Origin: Laburnicola sp. R22_1
Taxonomy: Eukaryota > Ascomycota > Dothideomycetes > Pleosporales > Didymosphaeriaceae
Assembly: GCA_014281115.1 (NCBI GenBank)
Contig: JACONQ010000017.1
Span: 992,001-1,056,000 of the forward strand
Direction of reading: 5' to 3'
Length of the DNA stretch: 64,000 bases
Shown: positions 23,152 through 35,275 of the stretch, piece after piece
How positions within the stretch are numbered: the first letter of the stretch is position 1
Layout: the number at the start of each line of letters is the position of its first letter
Position numbers and translations under genes: made by a program
The notes under the pieces: generated by a model
The model's input: only the letters and a program-made list of their open reading frames with translations
Databases searched by the model: none
Told to the model about the DNA's origin: nothing

Positions 23152-24338
23152 ATGGCTTCCCTTCACAAGCATGGCATATCTAGATGGCTCGCCTCTTCTC
23201 CTCCGGTCGCGTGGACCGTCCGCCAGCTGCGCGAGCTGCTCATCGGCGCTCTTAGACAGGGCCCCGTTCCCCAGCATGTCGCATTCGTGATGGACGGAAA
23301 CAGGCGCTTCGCTCGCGAACACCATATCGAGACTGTGGAGGGGCACAACATGGGGTTCGAAGCCCTCGCCCGGGTATGATCCTGTATCCCCTGGCTCGAC
23401 GCTGCAGGACTAACTGTACCCGCCAGATCCTCGAAGTCTGCTACAAGGCCGGTGTCAAGGTGGTTACCATCTATGCCTTCAGCATTGAGAACTTTAAGCG
23501 TTCAAAGCACGAAGTCGATGCCCTCATGGAAATGGCGAAGCTCAAGCTCGGTCAATTGGCGGAGCACGGGGCTCTGCTCGATCGCTACGGTGCCTCTATT
23601 CGCATCTTAGGTAACCGTGAGCTGGTGAAGCCCGACGTCATTGAAGCTATCGACCGGGCTGTTTCTATTACTGCACACAACAAAAGGTACTGTTTGGCTC
23701 CGCACCGAAGCTTACCATGCTAATCGTTCCGCAGAGCGATTCTGAACGTCTGCTTTCCGTATACCTCGCGGGACGAGATTACTACCGCTATCAAATCGAC
23801 AGTGGAGCAGTTTAGCACCCCCATCGAGAGCCTCCAAACACCGTCGAAACGTACCTTTTCCGAGTCGCATATAAGCCAGCAGATCCGGAAGCAAATGCTG
23901 GAAGAGGACACAGATGGCAGATCTGCACCGCGGGAGTCGCGGTCGACATCCCCTTCTTCTCTGAAGGAGGCCAAGTCGGTCGAAGGTGGACGGTCGTCGT
24001 CAACTTCAACCGCGATCAACCCGTCAGAGAAGGATGAGGCCCATACAACCGCGCCGTCTTACCCGGATCCGGAAACTATCACAGCAGAAACGCTGAATGA
24101 GCACATGCTGACGGCTGGAGCGCCACCTTTAGACCTGTTGATTCGAACATCCGGTGTAGAGCGACTCAGCGATTTCATGCTTTGGCAGTGCCATGAGAAC
24201 ACTTCCATCGTCTTTCTCAAGTGTTTATGGCCCGAATTCGATTTGTGGCAGTTCGTCCCGGTTTTGGTAGAATGGCAATGGCAGAAGAAGAAGCTACAAG
24301 AGCAGCAAAAATCCCGTGCCCTGGCTAAAGCGGATTGA
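23152..24338 (+). CDS. RER2: Cis-prenyltransferase, dehydrodolichyl diphosphate synthase
   Basis: Builds the long polyprenyl chain of dolichol, the ER glycan carrier, from farnesyl and isopentenyl diphosphate. Three exons, 23152-23373, 23427-23686 and 23735-24338 (introns 53 and 48 nt), give 361 residues. The catalytic motif is VAFVMDGNRRFAREHHIE with Asp48, followed by GHNMGFEALARILEVC and TIYAFSIENFKRSKHEV. The late motif is DLLIRTSGVERLSDFMLWQC. Between the two halves is a Ser/Glu-rich insert of about 100 residues, probably a disordered loop. The C-terminus is a charged helix (WQWQKKKLQEQQKSR). The ATG sits in CACCATGG context. Symbol chosen by similarity to the catalytic subunit; a paralogue such as SRT1 cannot be excluded. 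Confidence 0.93.
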
Positions 24339-24878
24339 TCAGCTTACGACTGAGTGGTCGCGACGCCACGGGATGACGCAGAAAGTGAGTTGGAGGACTA
24401 GCCCGTATTGATACCCAATAGCATGCGAACCATGTTTAATTCGGTGCCCGAGCTGGTTTTGGGATGCATAAGCGTATGTGCTTCTTTGATCGGACCAAGC
24501 CTCTGCTGCGCACAGATGACGACCGAGTGAGTGCGCTTGCGATTGTTGGTCCATGGCTGGCGTCCTTTTCTCCAATCGTCACTGTAACCGAGAACGGGGG
24601 TCATGACGCAGCTAGCGCCCACACGCGTTGCGCATACTACCACAGACTACTTTGAAAGACCGATTCTAAGTCCCCGAACGTCATTTTAGTCTGCTCGGAA
24701 TACAAAACCTCAAAAGTCGCATTGTGCCCGGTTTCCCATCGCCTTTTCTTCCCATTCATTGACCAGCTACTACCTAACGACCGTGGCTAGATTCACGAAA
24801 GCAAATAGAGAACCATACCCGCGTCCAAAGCCCAATCCAAAGCCATTTTCGTCCCCATTCCCTCCACCATCAAACGAC
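24339..24878. other. Intergenic, no gene
   Basis: Between two plus-strand genes. Open frames are short and unrecognisable. It is expected to carry a 3' UTR and the next promoter. Confidence 0.45.
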
Positions 24879-25886
24879 ATGGCTGCTTCTCTGATGTCTT
24901 TACCGGTTGAACTCAGGGAGCAAATTTACAAAGAAGTCTTTAGCTCTTTTACTGTACGCCATGGCTTCCGCACACACTCGTCCAACCGCACGGCTCTCCT
25001 GCAAACCTGCAGACAGATCCACAACGAATCGTGGCGCCATCTCCCCCTCAACGTCCGCTTCCACTTCCGGGGCACCGAGACCATGCTAGAGACGCTCATG
25101 AGTGTCGAGCAGGCTGTTGTTACACGGTTACGTTACATTCGCCTCAAATCTTTCCCTTTTCCTCTGTATAATAGTGGACGACCGGACTATTATCCAACAT
25201 ATTACTTTTACAATGCCTTATCATTGCTTCCCGGGCTGCATCTTGAGGAGCTCGTCGTCGAGGATAGTTTCCATGGCTTTGGCTTGGTGGATAATTGGAG
25301 GGATGTGGTTACGTACTTCGACATTGAGAATCTTATCAAGTGCGACGCGTGGAAGGAGCTTGTATATATCACGCCTAACACCGATTTTATTGCTTCAGGG
25401 TATGATCATCGACGGAAGAGAGTGGAGCAGCCGGAGAACTGGAATGCACTGCTGAAAGAGAAGGATGGCGAAGATTCCGGTGCAGAGGTGCAGATGTGGA
25501 TCACACCAGAGAGCAAGCAGGAGGGTGTTGAACCTAGACCATGGTCTGCGAAGCCGGGTCACGAAGTGATCCAGGACTGGACAGTCGCCGGACCGGACCA
25601 GGACCTTAAGGGTGAGGTGCGCATAATCGCTCGGAGAGGGAGGCGTGCGTCTTATGTACAGACAGGCCTGTCTGAAGCAAAGACCTGGAAAGAGCTTAAG
25701 GACAAGGAAGGGGGTTTCACCCGACAGGGTTAGTGGATTGATCGGCCTCTCAGTCCGAAAACTTATTTGCTAATGTGGGGTGCAGGGTGGACACCATATC
25801 ACAACGATATGGCAGATGCCGTTGGATGGATCTATGGCGGCTGGGGCCGTCGCATGCAACTCGCAAATGCAGCTCTCGATTACTGA
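24879..25886 (+). CDS. F-box-like / 2EXR-type fungal protein
   Basis: Two exons, 24879-25728 and 25786-25886, with a 57-nt GTTAGT...GCAG intron containing a CTAAT branch site; 316 residues. The N-terminus reads SLMSLPVELREQIYKEVF, then ALLQTCRQIHNESW. That is the LPxELRxxIY...LLxTCRQIxxE pattern of a very large fungal F-box-like (2EXR) family. Members are usually intracellular and mostly uncharacterised; some may be substrate adaptors. The splice turns the open-frame end TRQG into a Trp-rich tail (GWTPYHNDMADAVGWIYGGW), which supports the intron. The frame is open upstream to 24759, but the ATG at 24879 fits the family start better. Confidence 0.78.
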
Positions 25887-26251
25887 GCCACATGCGTTTA
25901 CCGCGCCGTGCCTGCCAACTCGGATCTTGATTAACGCAGATCTTGTGCGGCTCTTGGGACTTCCCGGAAAGATCTTGGGTTCCCAGTACGGATGCTCATA
26001 CGTCACATACTGATGGGTTCCCGGGCATCTGGTTCCATGTCAGCAGCCGGGTAATTTACCCTACACATTGGCAATCGTACTTTGCATGAGACGACAACTA
26101 TTAGCCGCAAAGCGGGAAGCCCAAGATCGGCGCCCCAAGGCTCTAGGTCCAGGTGTCCACTCTCATCTATAACGTTTCCCCAATTATTTAAAAAAAGGTA
26201 CGATGTTTCACTTTCTGGCTGGCCTACCACGGGCAGGAAGCGCAGTCGGAT

Positions 26252-27560
26252 ATGCCATTACGTAGTCACGATCATTTATTGCTTGGAACCGCTCTATGCT
26301 CTCTGGCTCTTTTCCTGCTTTTCGTCATTGAATGTGGCGTTGGTGGAAAGACTTTTTTTCGAGGTAAAGCTTCATATAGCATTTTGAACGAGACATTAGG
26401 AGTAAGCGGCAAACCAGGACTTCTCGAAAATGCTTACTTATCAGCAGCTAGTTTGAAAAGATTTTTGTAGTAAATGCGCCATGGAGAACTGATCGGAAAG
26501 ATGCGATTTCGCTGGCTGCTTCGTACAGCAAAATCAAGCTTGATTGGATCGACGGCATAGATGGGAGCTCCATTGAAGAGAAGGCATATCCACCTGGAAA
26601 GCACCGGGAGCTAAGCCCCGGTAATCGGGGCAGTTGGAGGGCGCATATGAATGCCATGCGGGAGTGAGCCATCCTTGACCTTGCAGCATGGCTTCGAGAT
26701 GTTGAGACTAAGTTCTCTATAGGATCATCGTCCAGAATCTCTCAACGGCACTTATATTCGAAGATGATGCGGATTGGGACATTCGCATCCGCTCACAGCT
26801 CCTCGATTTCAGCCAGGCAGCGCGCAGTATACCCGAGCTTACGCTTGGGGCGGAACTTGACACGCAGAGCCATCCTGGATTTCCAACCCCCGAGAAGACG
26901 CAGTCGAGCCCGATCGAGCTGGCAAGACGCTCCTCCACCGCTATCCCGGCTACCGATCCACGCCATTTGCCAACAGACCTCTACGGCCGAGATTGGGATG
27001 TCTTGTGGCTCGGTCACTGCGGCGCCGACCTTCCAGCACCATCTCCAACCCACCCAAACCGCCTCGTGCTCTTCGAAGATCACACCGTCCCCTCCCCGAC
27101 ACATCTCCGTCTGCGCTCCTCCGCACCCCAGGACCCCATCGCCACGTTATACCCATCTTACACACGTGTTTACCACCGCACTGCCAACAGCACGCTATGC
27201 ACGCTCGCCTACGCCGTCACGCAGCGCGGCGCACGCAAAATTCTCTACGAATTTGCCATTCGCGACCTCAGTCAAGGGTACGATTTTGCACTATCTAAGT
27301 ACTGTGGGGGGATAACAAAGGGAGTGATGAAGAATAATGATGGGAAGGAAATGAGGTTGGAATGTGTTACTGTGCAGCCGCCGCTATTTAGCCATTATTG
27401 GGGGGAGGCAGGTGGAAGTGATATTGTGGGGATGGCGGGTGGAGGTAGGCCGGACGTAGGCAGTCGGTATGTTCGGAGGAGCGTGAGGGGGAATTTGGAG
27501 GGTTTGGTGGAGGGGAAGGGGACGTTGTTTGAGCAGTGGGGGGATGAAGAGGAGGGGTGA
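26252..27560 (+). CDS. GT25-like glycosyltransferase, type II membrane protein
   Basis: Three exons, 26252-26401, 26452-26663 and 26723-27560 (introns 50 and 59 nt), sum to 399 residues. A short cytoplasmic start is followed by a signal anchor (LLLGTALCSLALFLLFVIE, about residues 9-28). After the first splice, GFEKIFVVNAPWRTDRKDAI is the usual opening of glycosyltransferase family 25. ELSPGNRGSWRAHMNAMRE and the acidic metal-site motif ALIFEDDADWD (E134, D135, D136) follow. The C-terminal part has TLAYAVTQRGARKIL and LECVTVQPPLFSHYW, also GT25-like. Predicted to act in the Golgi lumen. Fungal members are poorly characterised and the sugar and acceptor are unknown. Lies head-to-tail with the genes on either side. 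Confidence 0.87.
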
Positions 27561-28248
27561 TTGGTTGATAAGATTGTATGTGTTGGTGAGTGGTGGTATG
27601 GGTATTTTTAATTTCTGGGTTGCTCATTGTATAATCCAGACAGTTTGGACGTCAGATGTCCTCTGGGTGTCCAACACTGTGCATGTCCACTCCGAGTCAC
27701 GTCATCTAATATTTGCCCAGGTGCAGCCCACGGAAAGTACGATATGCGATGACTTCAACTAAGTCAGATGTTCGACATATTGCCCAGGTGTAACTTCCGT
27801 CGGGCCTACCCTACGGGTGGGTACAATCGTTACATCCAACATGTTTTTGTCGGAGGGGCCGATATATTTTTTTTCGGGCGATATGTGACTCACAAGGAGC
27901 CGAACCAAAGTTCAACACAACTATACTTCCATCACATGCGACTCTTATACTTTGCCGGTGAGGGGATACAGGTGGGTAGTTGCCTAGCAAGACAAGCTTT
28001 CCTTCCCAGCATGTATGGTGCAGTTGCATCACCGCACCTACTCACTTCGCAACTGCGCTCCATGTACGGGCACTTAAAACCTGAGCGGTACGGCTTCTCT
28101 CCTCCCACCATCAACAACGCGGAGTCGTGCGACCAGGCCAACCGTCACATCTCTGAGCCCCGGTGCCTCCGCTCTTTTATCCAGGCTTCGCTATCAAGCT
28201 TGCTATCCTCATTTCCACGCAGTAGCTCTCCACTGCGGTCCAGCCACC
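27561..28248. other. Intergenic / leader of the carboxypeptidase gene
   Basis: The frame of the downstream gene is open from 27768, so an N-terminal extension is theoretically possible. Its translation is low in family-like features and carries no signal peptide at its start. I treat it as promoter and leader. Confidence 0.5.
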
Positions 28249-30966
28249 ATGGTGGGTCCTCCTCGTTCGCCCGCATCCTGAAGCTAACCAACCTGCAGTA
28301 CCAACTATCGCCAATCTTTTACGCTTCGGTCTTGAGCCTCACTGGCTGCTTGTTAGCTCAGCAGTTTCCTCCACCCGCATCCTATGATACAGTCCTACAG
28401 TCACCAATTAACCCTAACATTGTCATATCGTACAAGCAACCTGAACCCGAGACCTGCACCACTACTTTCCCTTCTCAGAAGCAGTATACCGGTTATGTTC
28501 ATCTTCCTCCCTTCACATTGGCACCGTTTCAACAGGACTATCCCATCAACACATTCTTCTGGTTCTTCGAGGCCCGCAACAACCCCGAGACGGCGCCCCT
28601 CACCATCTGGCTCAACGGCGGTCCGGGCGCCAGCAGCATGACTGGCCTCTTCCGCGAGGCCGGACCTTGCGAGATCGTCCAAAGATCAGACGGGTCTTAT
28701 CGTACACAAGCAAATGTGTGGGGCTTGGACCGTAGCTCCAACCTGCTTTTTATCGACCAGCCCACTCAGGTTGGTTTCTCGTACGACCAGCCTAAAAATG
28801 TGACAATGGATATCCGAAGTAGGAGATTCACCACACCACCGAGGCCCGTCTCCGGAGACTTTCCACCATGGTCCATCATCAATGGCACGCTCGCCTCTGG
28901 TAACAGAAGTCACACCCAGAATTCGACCATCATCGCAGCGAGAGCAGCCTGGCATTTCTTGCAAGGCTTTCTGTCCGCCTTTCCTCAGTATAATCCTGGC
29001 CAGCATCCTAATCGGACCAGGACCGAACCCACCGGTGTCAATCTATTTGCTGAGAGCTATGGAGGTCAGTTCGGCCCCACTTTCGCCGATTTCTTCGAGG
29101 ATCAGAATGAGCGTCGTAGTACGGAGAAGATCCCTTCCAACAGCACATTGGAGATCAAAATCACTTCACTTGCCGTCATCAATGGTCTAGTGGACACCCT
29201 CATCCAGGCACCTGCATTGGCCACTTTTGCCTACAACAACACATACGGCGTGCAAAGTATCACTCGAACGCAACACCAGAATCTGATAGCCGACCTGAAT
29301 GAGGCCGGCGGATGTATTCCCTTGGCCAATGAGTGTCGCAAGCTGGCTACATTTGGTGATGACGAGGGCGAGAATCTCGATGGCGAAACAACCGGTGTCT
29401 GTGCAAAAGCTCAAGTTGCATGCTCGAAGCAACATACGCCTATCTTCGTGCAAACTGGACGAAGTCCATACGATATTCGCGCCCCTGAACCCAATTCTTT
29501 CCCGAACTACGCGTACCTTGAGTATCTAAACAACGCTGATGTATTGCGATCTATCGGAGCGAAGGTGAACTTCACGGCACTCAATGACCTGGTGTTTTAC
29601 GAGTTCCAACATAGTGAGTCCATTATCATCTGGTTGAAAATCTATTCATAACGATGCTCAATAGCCGGTGATGTGGTACGCGGTACTCAGATCAAGAAGT
29701 TGGTTGATCTTCTTGCGCGGGGCATCCGAGTGGCCTTTGTCTACGGCGATGCGTGCGTATACCTCCCTATCATTACTGCTTGTACTTACATCTAATAGTG
29801 ATATGATATGCAATTGGGTTGGAGGTGAAGCTGTCTCTCTTGAAGTTGCCAAACGGTTGTCAAGTAACACGTTTTCCAACGCTGGATATGCAGACATCGT
29901 AACCAACGACTCATACACTGGCGGTCATGTTCGACAGCATGGCAATTTGTCATTCTCCCGCATATTCGATGCCGGGCACATGATCCCTTCATACCAACCA
30001 GAGACATTCTTTGTCGTCTCTTCTCGCATTATCCATGGCAATGATATCAGTACAGGTAAGGCTGTGGACCTATCGACCTTCCGCACTCACGGGCCTACCA
30101 ATTCTTTACACAAGAACAAAGTGCCGCCACAGCCCAAGAGCACCTGCTGGATTCGCGCTGTTCGCGAAACCTGTACCGATGAGCAAAAAAAAGCCATTAT
30201 CAGATGCTCGGGTTTTGTCGCAAATGGCCAGTGGTTCGCGGAAGCCGGTGACTATACTCCTCCGTCCAGCGCGCAAGGCATACCCCCCACGCCCACTTCC
30301 AGCATCATTCCTCTGATCGGCGTTTTCACTGCCATAGTGACCCCTAAATTGACTTCTGGGGCCTCCCGGTTGTCATTTCGAACTCGGAAGCGACAAAGCC
30401 CTCAGTTCGTATATCCACCTGGTCTTACAGACGGTGTCAAATATGGGCTCATTGGAGGCATTGCTGGCCTCGGTGGACTATTGCTCCTGTAAGTTCTGAC
30501 GATACTCGCTTAAAAATATCCCCCGATAGTGTTCTCATGCCCTTTTGTTGCAAAACTCTCGACCCAACGCGTATAGACTCTCTAACCCATGTTTCGCAGA
30601 CTTACCGCCTTGACGACTGGCTTCCTTGGATGGCGCTATCACCGAGTTCGAAAACACGATCGCAGGTTTCTCGGCGGTCCTCGTCAGACGCCCACGACTG
30701 TCCTCCCTATTGTAAAGTCAGACTCGGGGGTGATTGAGACGAGTGAAGAAACACCGCCACACGAGCAACGCATGCCCAGGCGTCACAGCGCACCGATGGA
30801 GCCCATCCCTGAGGTCAAAACACCTCGACCGAGTGCCGATGCCAGCGCTGTTAGTCCTGGTCCAGTTGTCCAGCCCGGTGATACGCCTCATGAACCTGTG
30901 CTGGGAGCACCACCTACGACTCCTGAGCCGAGCGTGGTCCTGAAGACAAATGTTTCGCAAGCTTGA
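28249..30966 (+). CDS. S10 serine carboxypeptidase with C-terminal membrane anchor and tail
   Basis: Five exons, 28249-28251, 28299-29613, 29665-29752, 29799-30488 and 30600-30966, give 820 residues. The first exon is only the ATG (context CCACCATGG). After a 47-nt intron the protein starts MYQLSPIFYASVLSLTGCLL, a good signal peptide. Substrate-site motif WLNGGPGASS; catalytic Ser254 in AESYGGQFG, Asp470 in YGDADMICN, His529 in DAGHMIPSY, the complete S10 triad. Several N-x-S/T sites suggest a glycosylated secretory protein. A helix (KYGLIGGIAGLGGLLLL) precedes a basic stretch (GWRYHRVRKHDRR) and a Pro/Glu-rich cytosolic tail. The last intron has a GTAAGT donor and is 111 nt; without it the protein would end at 30492. 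Probably a cell-surface or endomembrane exopeptidase. Confidence 0.88.
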
Positions 30967-32097
30967 GCCTTTATCTGGGAAACCGCAGGGGCTACCATCA
31001 CATTCTCGACCCAAACACTTGCATCTCCGGAACCAAAGCCTGAGCCGTCCCCAGAGCCGTCCATTACATGTGTTCAACGATCGGCTTCACCTCTATAGAG
31101 AGAATTTCGTAAGACTCCACATCGCCTGCGTCGATATCTGATTAAGACACGAGGCCGGACAAGAAGTCCTCGCTTTTCAAACCCATCCGCTCTGGACCAG
31201 GACCTCCATGGCAAGGCTGAGTGTGGACGATGGTGTCACAGTACACAAGCTATCAATGCTATTCTCCAACGTCGACGCCGTGCTTGGGCTTGCTGTGCGT
31301 GCTTCGAGTTCTTTTTCGGCGCAATGTTAGCTTTTGGGATTCGGATGCGGTTCCCTAATCCCCACGACGGGGAATTCATCAATTTTCCGTGAGCGTCCTT
31401 CTGTGCCTCTCTGGCCTGCCTGGAAGGGATATACAGCGTTGAAGGCAGTGGTACAGGTGTTCAGGTCAGGTTCCCATAACACTCCGAATCCATACCGTAA
31501 TTTTCTCCTTCATCTTTCACATACTTGCCGTGATTATCGCCTTACTTTGCGCTTTACACTGTTGATTTAGCGTTTACTTGATTATGTGGGGTTTCTGCGC
31601 AGTTCTGCTATCAACCCGATTCGATATCCTCAGCTGAATTATCTGGGGCGCGCATTACACTGCGCAGTCACACTATGCACAGACAAAGTCATCACTGTCC
31701 CATCCCATTCATTTCCCCTTGTGCGACACGACAGACACATCCATCACTCCATCACCTTCGTCGTGCATCGCAAAATCTGACACTGCATACATACTGCAAA
31801 TCGATCGGCACAACCCAACCCCCGCCGCATTGTCAGAAAACCCGCTCCCACCGGCTCGTCTCTCCCACGGCGGGCACGGTGCAAGGAAGGCAATAAGCAG
31901 CTGTTTTACAACCTGACTGGGAAACTCACACACGCACACGCACACGCACGGCATGTAGTGTAGTACTCGGTGTATTTTAGAGTGGATTGTTTAGGGAGGA
32001 GAGGTTTGTTAGGTGGGCTAGCTAGGTAGACTGCGTACGCTGTGGAGGTGTTCGTGCAAGGTACTGTACGTACTGCAGATCAGGAAATAAATAGAGT
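30967..32097. other. Intergenic, decaying tail region and CA repeats
   Basis: The first about 130 bases continue the Pro-Glu theme of the carboxypeptidase tail in another frame (SPEPKPEPSPEPS at about 31024-31062), so the real 3' end may be more complex. At 31927-31951 there is a short CACACG-type repeat. No other gene is supported, and AT content rises toward 32.1 kb. Confidence 0.4.
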
Positions 32098-32224
32098 ATG
32101 TGGCGTTAATTAATCTACCTAGGGGTAGGACGACAAAGGCTTTCATCTCAAATAACATAAAAAAAAGCAGAGCCCCCTGCTTAGTAATCAAAAAGAGCGT
32201 AAAAAGGTGATCACTATAAATAGA

Positions 32225-32420
32225 GTATTGAACATCTTCGTCGTGTGGAGATTCTAACTAAGGTCGAGTCTGCACTATATATAGAGAGGAGTAAAATAGG
32301 AGGCACTAAAACCTAGTACCTAGCATATAGTAGTAGTAACAAAATATACACAAAATAATAATAATTTTATTATTAACTTTCTTTATAGCAGTATTGTTAA
32401 TAGTAGTTAATAGACAGTCT
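32225..32420 (+). repeat. Dispersed repeat, copy A (RIP-affected)
   Basis: About 195 bp starting TATTGAACATCTTCGTCGTG. It matches copy C at 52345-52530 over nearly its whole length, and the first 95 bp match copy B at 41831-41925. Relative to copy B the differences are C-to-T or G-to-A. Confidence 0.85.
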
Positions 32421-32454
32421 GCTATCTAGTATAACTAAGTTATATGTTACATCA

Positions 32455-32670
32455 GGAAAAGTTTTGAGCGAGCATGAGCACCTAGGGCACCTGAGCGGCT
32501 CTGAGCACGCCTGCGCACGCCTGCGCACCAAATGCGCTCAGAGCGCACCAGCGATACTACTTTTTTCTTAGTGTGCGCATGCGCAAGGTTGCGCAAGGAT
32601 GCGCACCTATGCCGCCAGTGCACCTAGAGCAGCTAGGGCAGCTAGGGTACCCTAGGTGCCTATGCTACCT
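32455..32670. other. GC-richer GCGCA-motif island inside the AT-rich block
   Basis: About 215 bp with many short repeats of the type GCGCACC, TGCGCA and CTAGGGCA, including the palindrome CTAGGGTACCCTAG at 32642-32655. CpA and TpG sites survive here although they are depleted on both sides. Confidence 0.6.
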
Positions 32671-34413
32671 ATAAAATGCTGATTAATAAGCAAATAAAGC
32701 TCTTTAATTGGCTAGAATTTAAAAAAAGCTTAGTAAGCTGCTTAGTAAGCTTTTAAAAAAAGATTTTTTAAAGTATAAAGTTAAAGTCTCTTACTAGATA
32801 GTAATTACTAGTTAATATAATAGTACTAATTACTAGCGTGTTATATAGAACTTCTATTTAACTCTAAATTCTAGGTTTTATAGGTTTAAAAATAGAAAAA
32901 ATATAGCTTTATAATTATTTAAAAGAATTAGATTAGGCGAAAATTAGTGGCTTGGCAAAGAACACTATTTTAAAAAGTTTAAACTTTAATAACTTTTTAA
33001 CTACTTTATTATTATTATTATAACTTTTTAAAATTTATATAATAATTTATTAGTACTATATTTTTATATAATAATATTACGTAATATATATAATAACTAG
33101 TAAAATAAAGAGTTTTTTATTAACTACTAACTAATTACGTAATAAAAATAGTATGTTTAAATTAAATAATTAAAGACTAGTATTTTCTCTATAAATCTAT
33201 TAAAAAATTAAAATTATAGCTTTACTAGTAAACAAGTTATAAAGCTTTAAAAAAATTACTTATTTAGGCTATCTGTGTATATCTGCGTAAGTCTACGTAT
33301 ATCTATACATCTCTAAGCATTTTTGTGCTAGTAAATTACTTGTATAAAAATGCGCACAAATGCGTAAGTCTATACACGTCTACGCACGATTCGTATAGTT
33401 AAGCAGAAAAACTTTCCTAATATATCTCTTAACTAGTAGACTGTTAGAGAGCCGTAGTAGACTATAGAGTCGCAACCACAGAAGTAGTATAGGTAATAAG
33501 ACACTTAACTATAGTTTAGTTATTATATTTATAATCTAGTAGCTATAGCGTAACTATAGTTTACTATATATATAGCGTATAAAGTCTACCTACTCTTATA
33601 ATATTAGTAACACCTAGTATACTAAATCTTTATTTTTAATATATAACTACTACTACTATCTTTTAAATCTAGCTTTTTATCTATTATATCTAGCGACATA
33701 ATAATATTCTAGTAGTCTAACTATACTACTTCTTTTATATAGGGCAGTATAGCTATAGTAGAGTTTTAAAAGTATATAGAGAATTAGCTAGACAAAGTTA
33801 AGAATAATTCCTAGAGATTTAGTAATCTTGTATAGCAAGTAGAATTGTTAAAGAGGCCTTTTAATCTTAATATCTTTAATAACACCTAACTCTAGCTATT
33901 TAGGCCCTATTAGCTAGTTTTATAACTCTAAATTCTAAAGTGTAAAGCACTCCTTTAGTACCTAAATAGAGGGTTAGATTAGGCGTTTATACTGTAATAA
34001 TAGGATAAAGTAGAGGTGTTACTAGAGAAGCTTAAAAATAAGGACTAGTAAAGTAAAGACACAGAGCGGCTACTAGATAATAAGTAGTAGTTTCTTAGGG
34101 ACTATAGGAGTTTAAAAGCGTAGCTGTAGCGCGAGAAGCTTATAGACGTAGTGGCGATTATCTAAGGTGCTATTAAGGTAGGGGACCGCAACTAAGCAAT
34201 AAGGGTAAGGGTAAGCGGCGGCGGTGGGAGCATAGGGGAGATAGGCGGCGGCGGCGAGGTCCTAGGTGGCGGTATACGGCTCGCCGGTTGCGAGGAGAGA
34301 TCTACTATAAGGAGAGAGTTAAACAAAATAGTTAAGTTAGTTACTATTATAATTATTGTTATTATTATTGCAGCAAAAAATATTGTTGAAGAAATTATTA
34401 ATTACGTAACACA

Positions 34414-35275
34414 GTGGTTGGTTAAACAGCCGGCCCAGGATCACGTGACATCACAGATTGACCCCGGGGGAGAAATAGAGTATAAATACCGGAAATACCG
34501 GAAACTCCAAAGAGAAATATAGACCACACGCTATAGAGGTAAACGCCCACTGACTGGACGGCGGCGTTGCGCTGCGCTGCGTGTCCGCCCGGAATATGTA
34601 AGTGCCCGGCTTCCCTTTCCCGACGGGACCGGCAGTATGCAACAGCCATCCAAAAGCAAAAAAAAAAAAAAAGAGTCCGGAGAAAAGTAGGCACAGTAGT
34701 GGGCGATCGATTTAGCGGCGCGGGATTGGGAAATGTCGTGTGATGCGTGCAAGCATGCGAGCAAGGAAAGTCGCCGTTCGTGATGTTATGTGTAAACTTT
34801 ATCAGGTGCTCGGAGGCGGGTCCCGGGGCCGGGGAAGGACCGAAGTTCCACGGACGAGGCGCGGGCGGGTGTTACGAGCGCTGAGAGAGGCCGGGACCGG
34901 ATTCGGTCAAATAGAGCGGGATGAGTGCACGAAGGTGGCATGTAGGACGAGCATGACGACGGGCGGTATGTATGTAGGATAGATAGATTCGATTCAAGGA
35001 ATAACTACGTCTCGTAGGGGTATAGTTCAATATCGACAAGAAGCTGGACGGCAAGACAAAACAACAGAAAAACAAGGAAATGGACTGTACAAAGCAGAGT
35101 GAGCGGAATTGGCTGTGGTACAAACGTAGGAACCAGCCTCGAAGTATCATCCGTGAACGCCGAGTGATGCCTCCCATCTGCTAAGCAAAGGCGCCAAGCA
35201 CAACAGACATGAACAGAGCATGGTCTGACAAAAGCGTAAAAAATAATCCGGAATGTAAGTAAGAATCAGATGTGG
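34414..35275. other. Intergenic, return to normal composition
   Basis: GC content rises sharply after 34420. A poly-A run lies at about 34658-34673. Nothing codes convincingly. The 3' UTR of the minus-strand gene ending at 35276 is probably here. Confidence 0.4.

Larger units (their letters stand above)
32098..34413. mobile_element. RIP-degraded transposon block
   Basis: A strongly AT-rich block full of stops in all frames. It begins TGTGGCGTTAATTAAT and ends AATTACGTAACACA, so the ends are imperfect inverted copies with TG...CA termini, as expected for an LTR-type element or solo LTR derivative. A similar start (TGTGGCGTTATGTAATCC) occurs at 41580. It contains one copy of the dispersed repeat described below and a GC-richer island. 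Near 34020-34320 a frame reads with few stops and a Gly-rich end, possibly the remnant of an element protein. I cannot name the family. Confidence 0.55.

Noticed and set aside
27768..28248. N-terminal extension of the carboxypeptidase frame
   Set aside because: Open by chance. It gives no signal peptide at its start, while the ATG at 28249 plus an intron gives one in good context.
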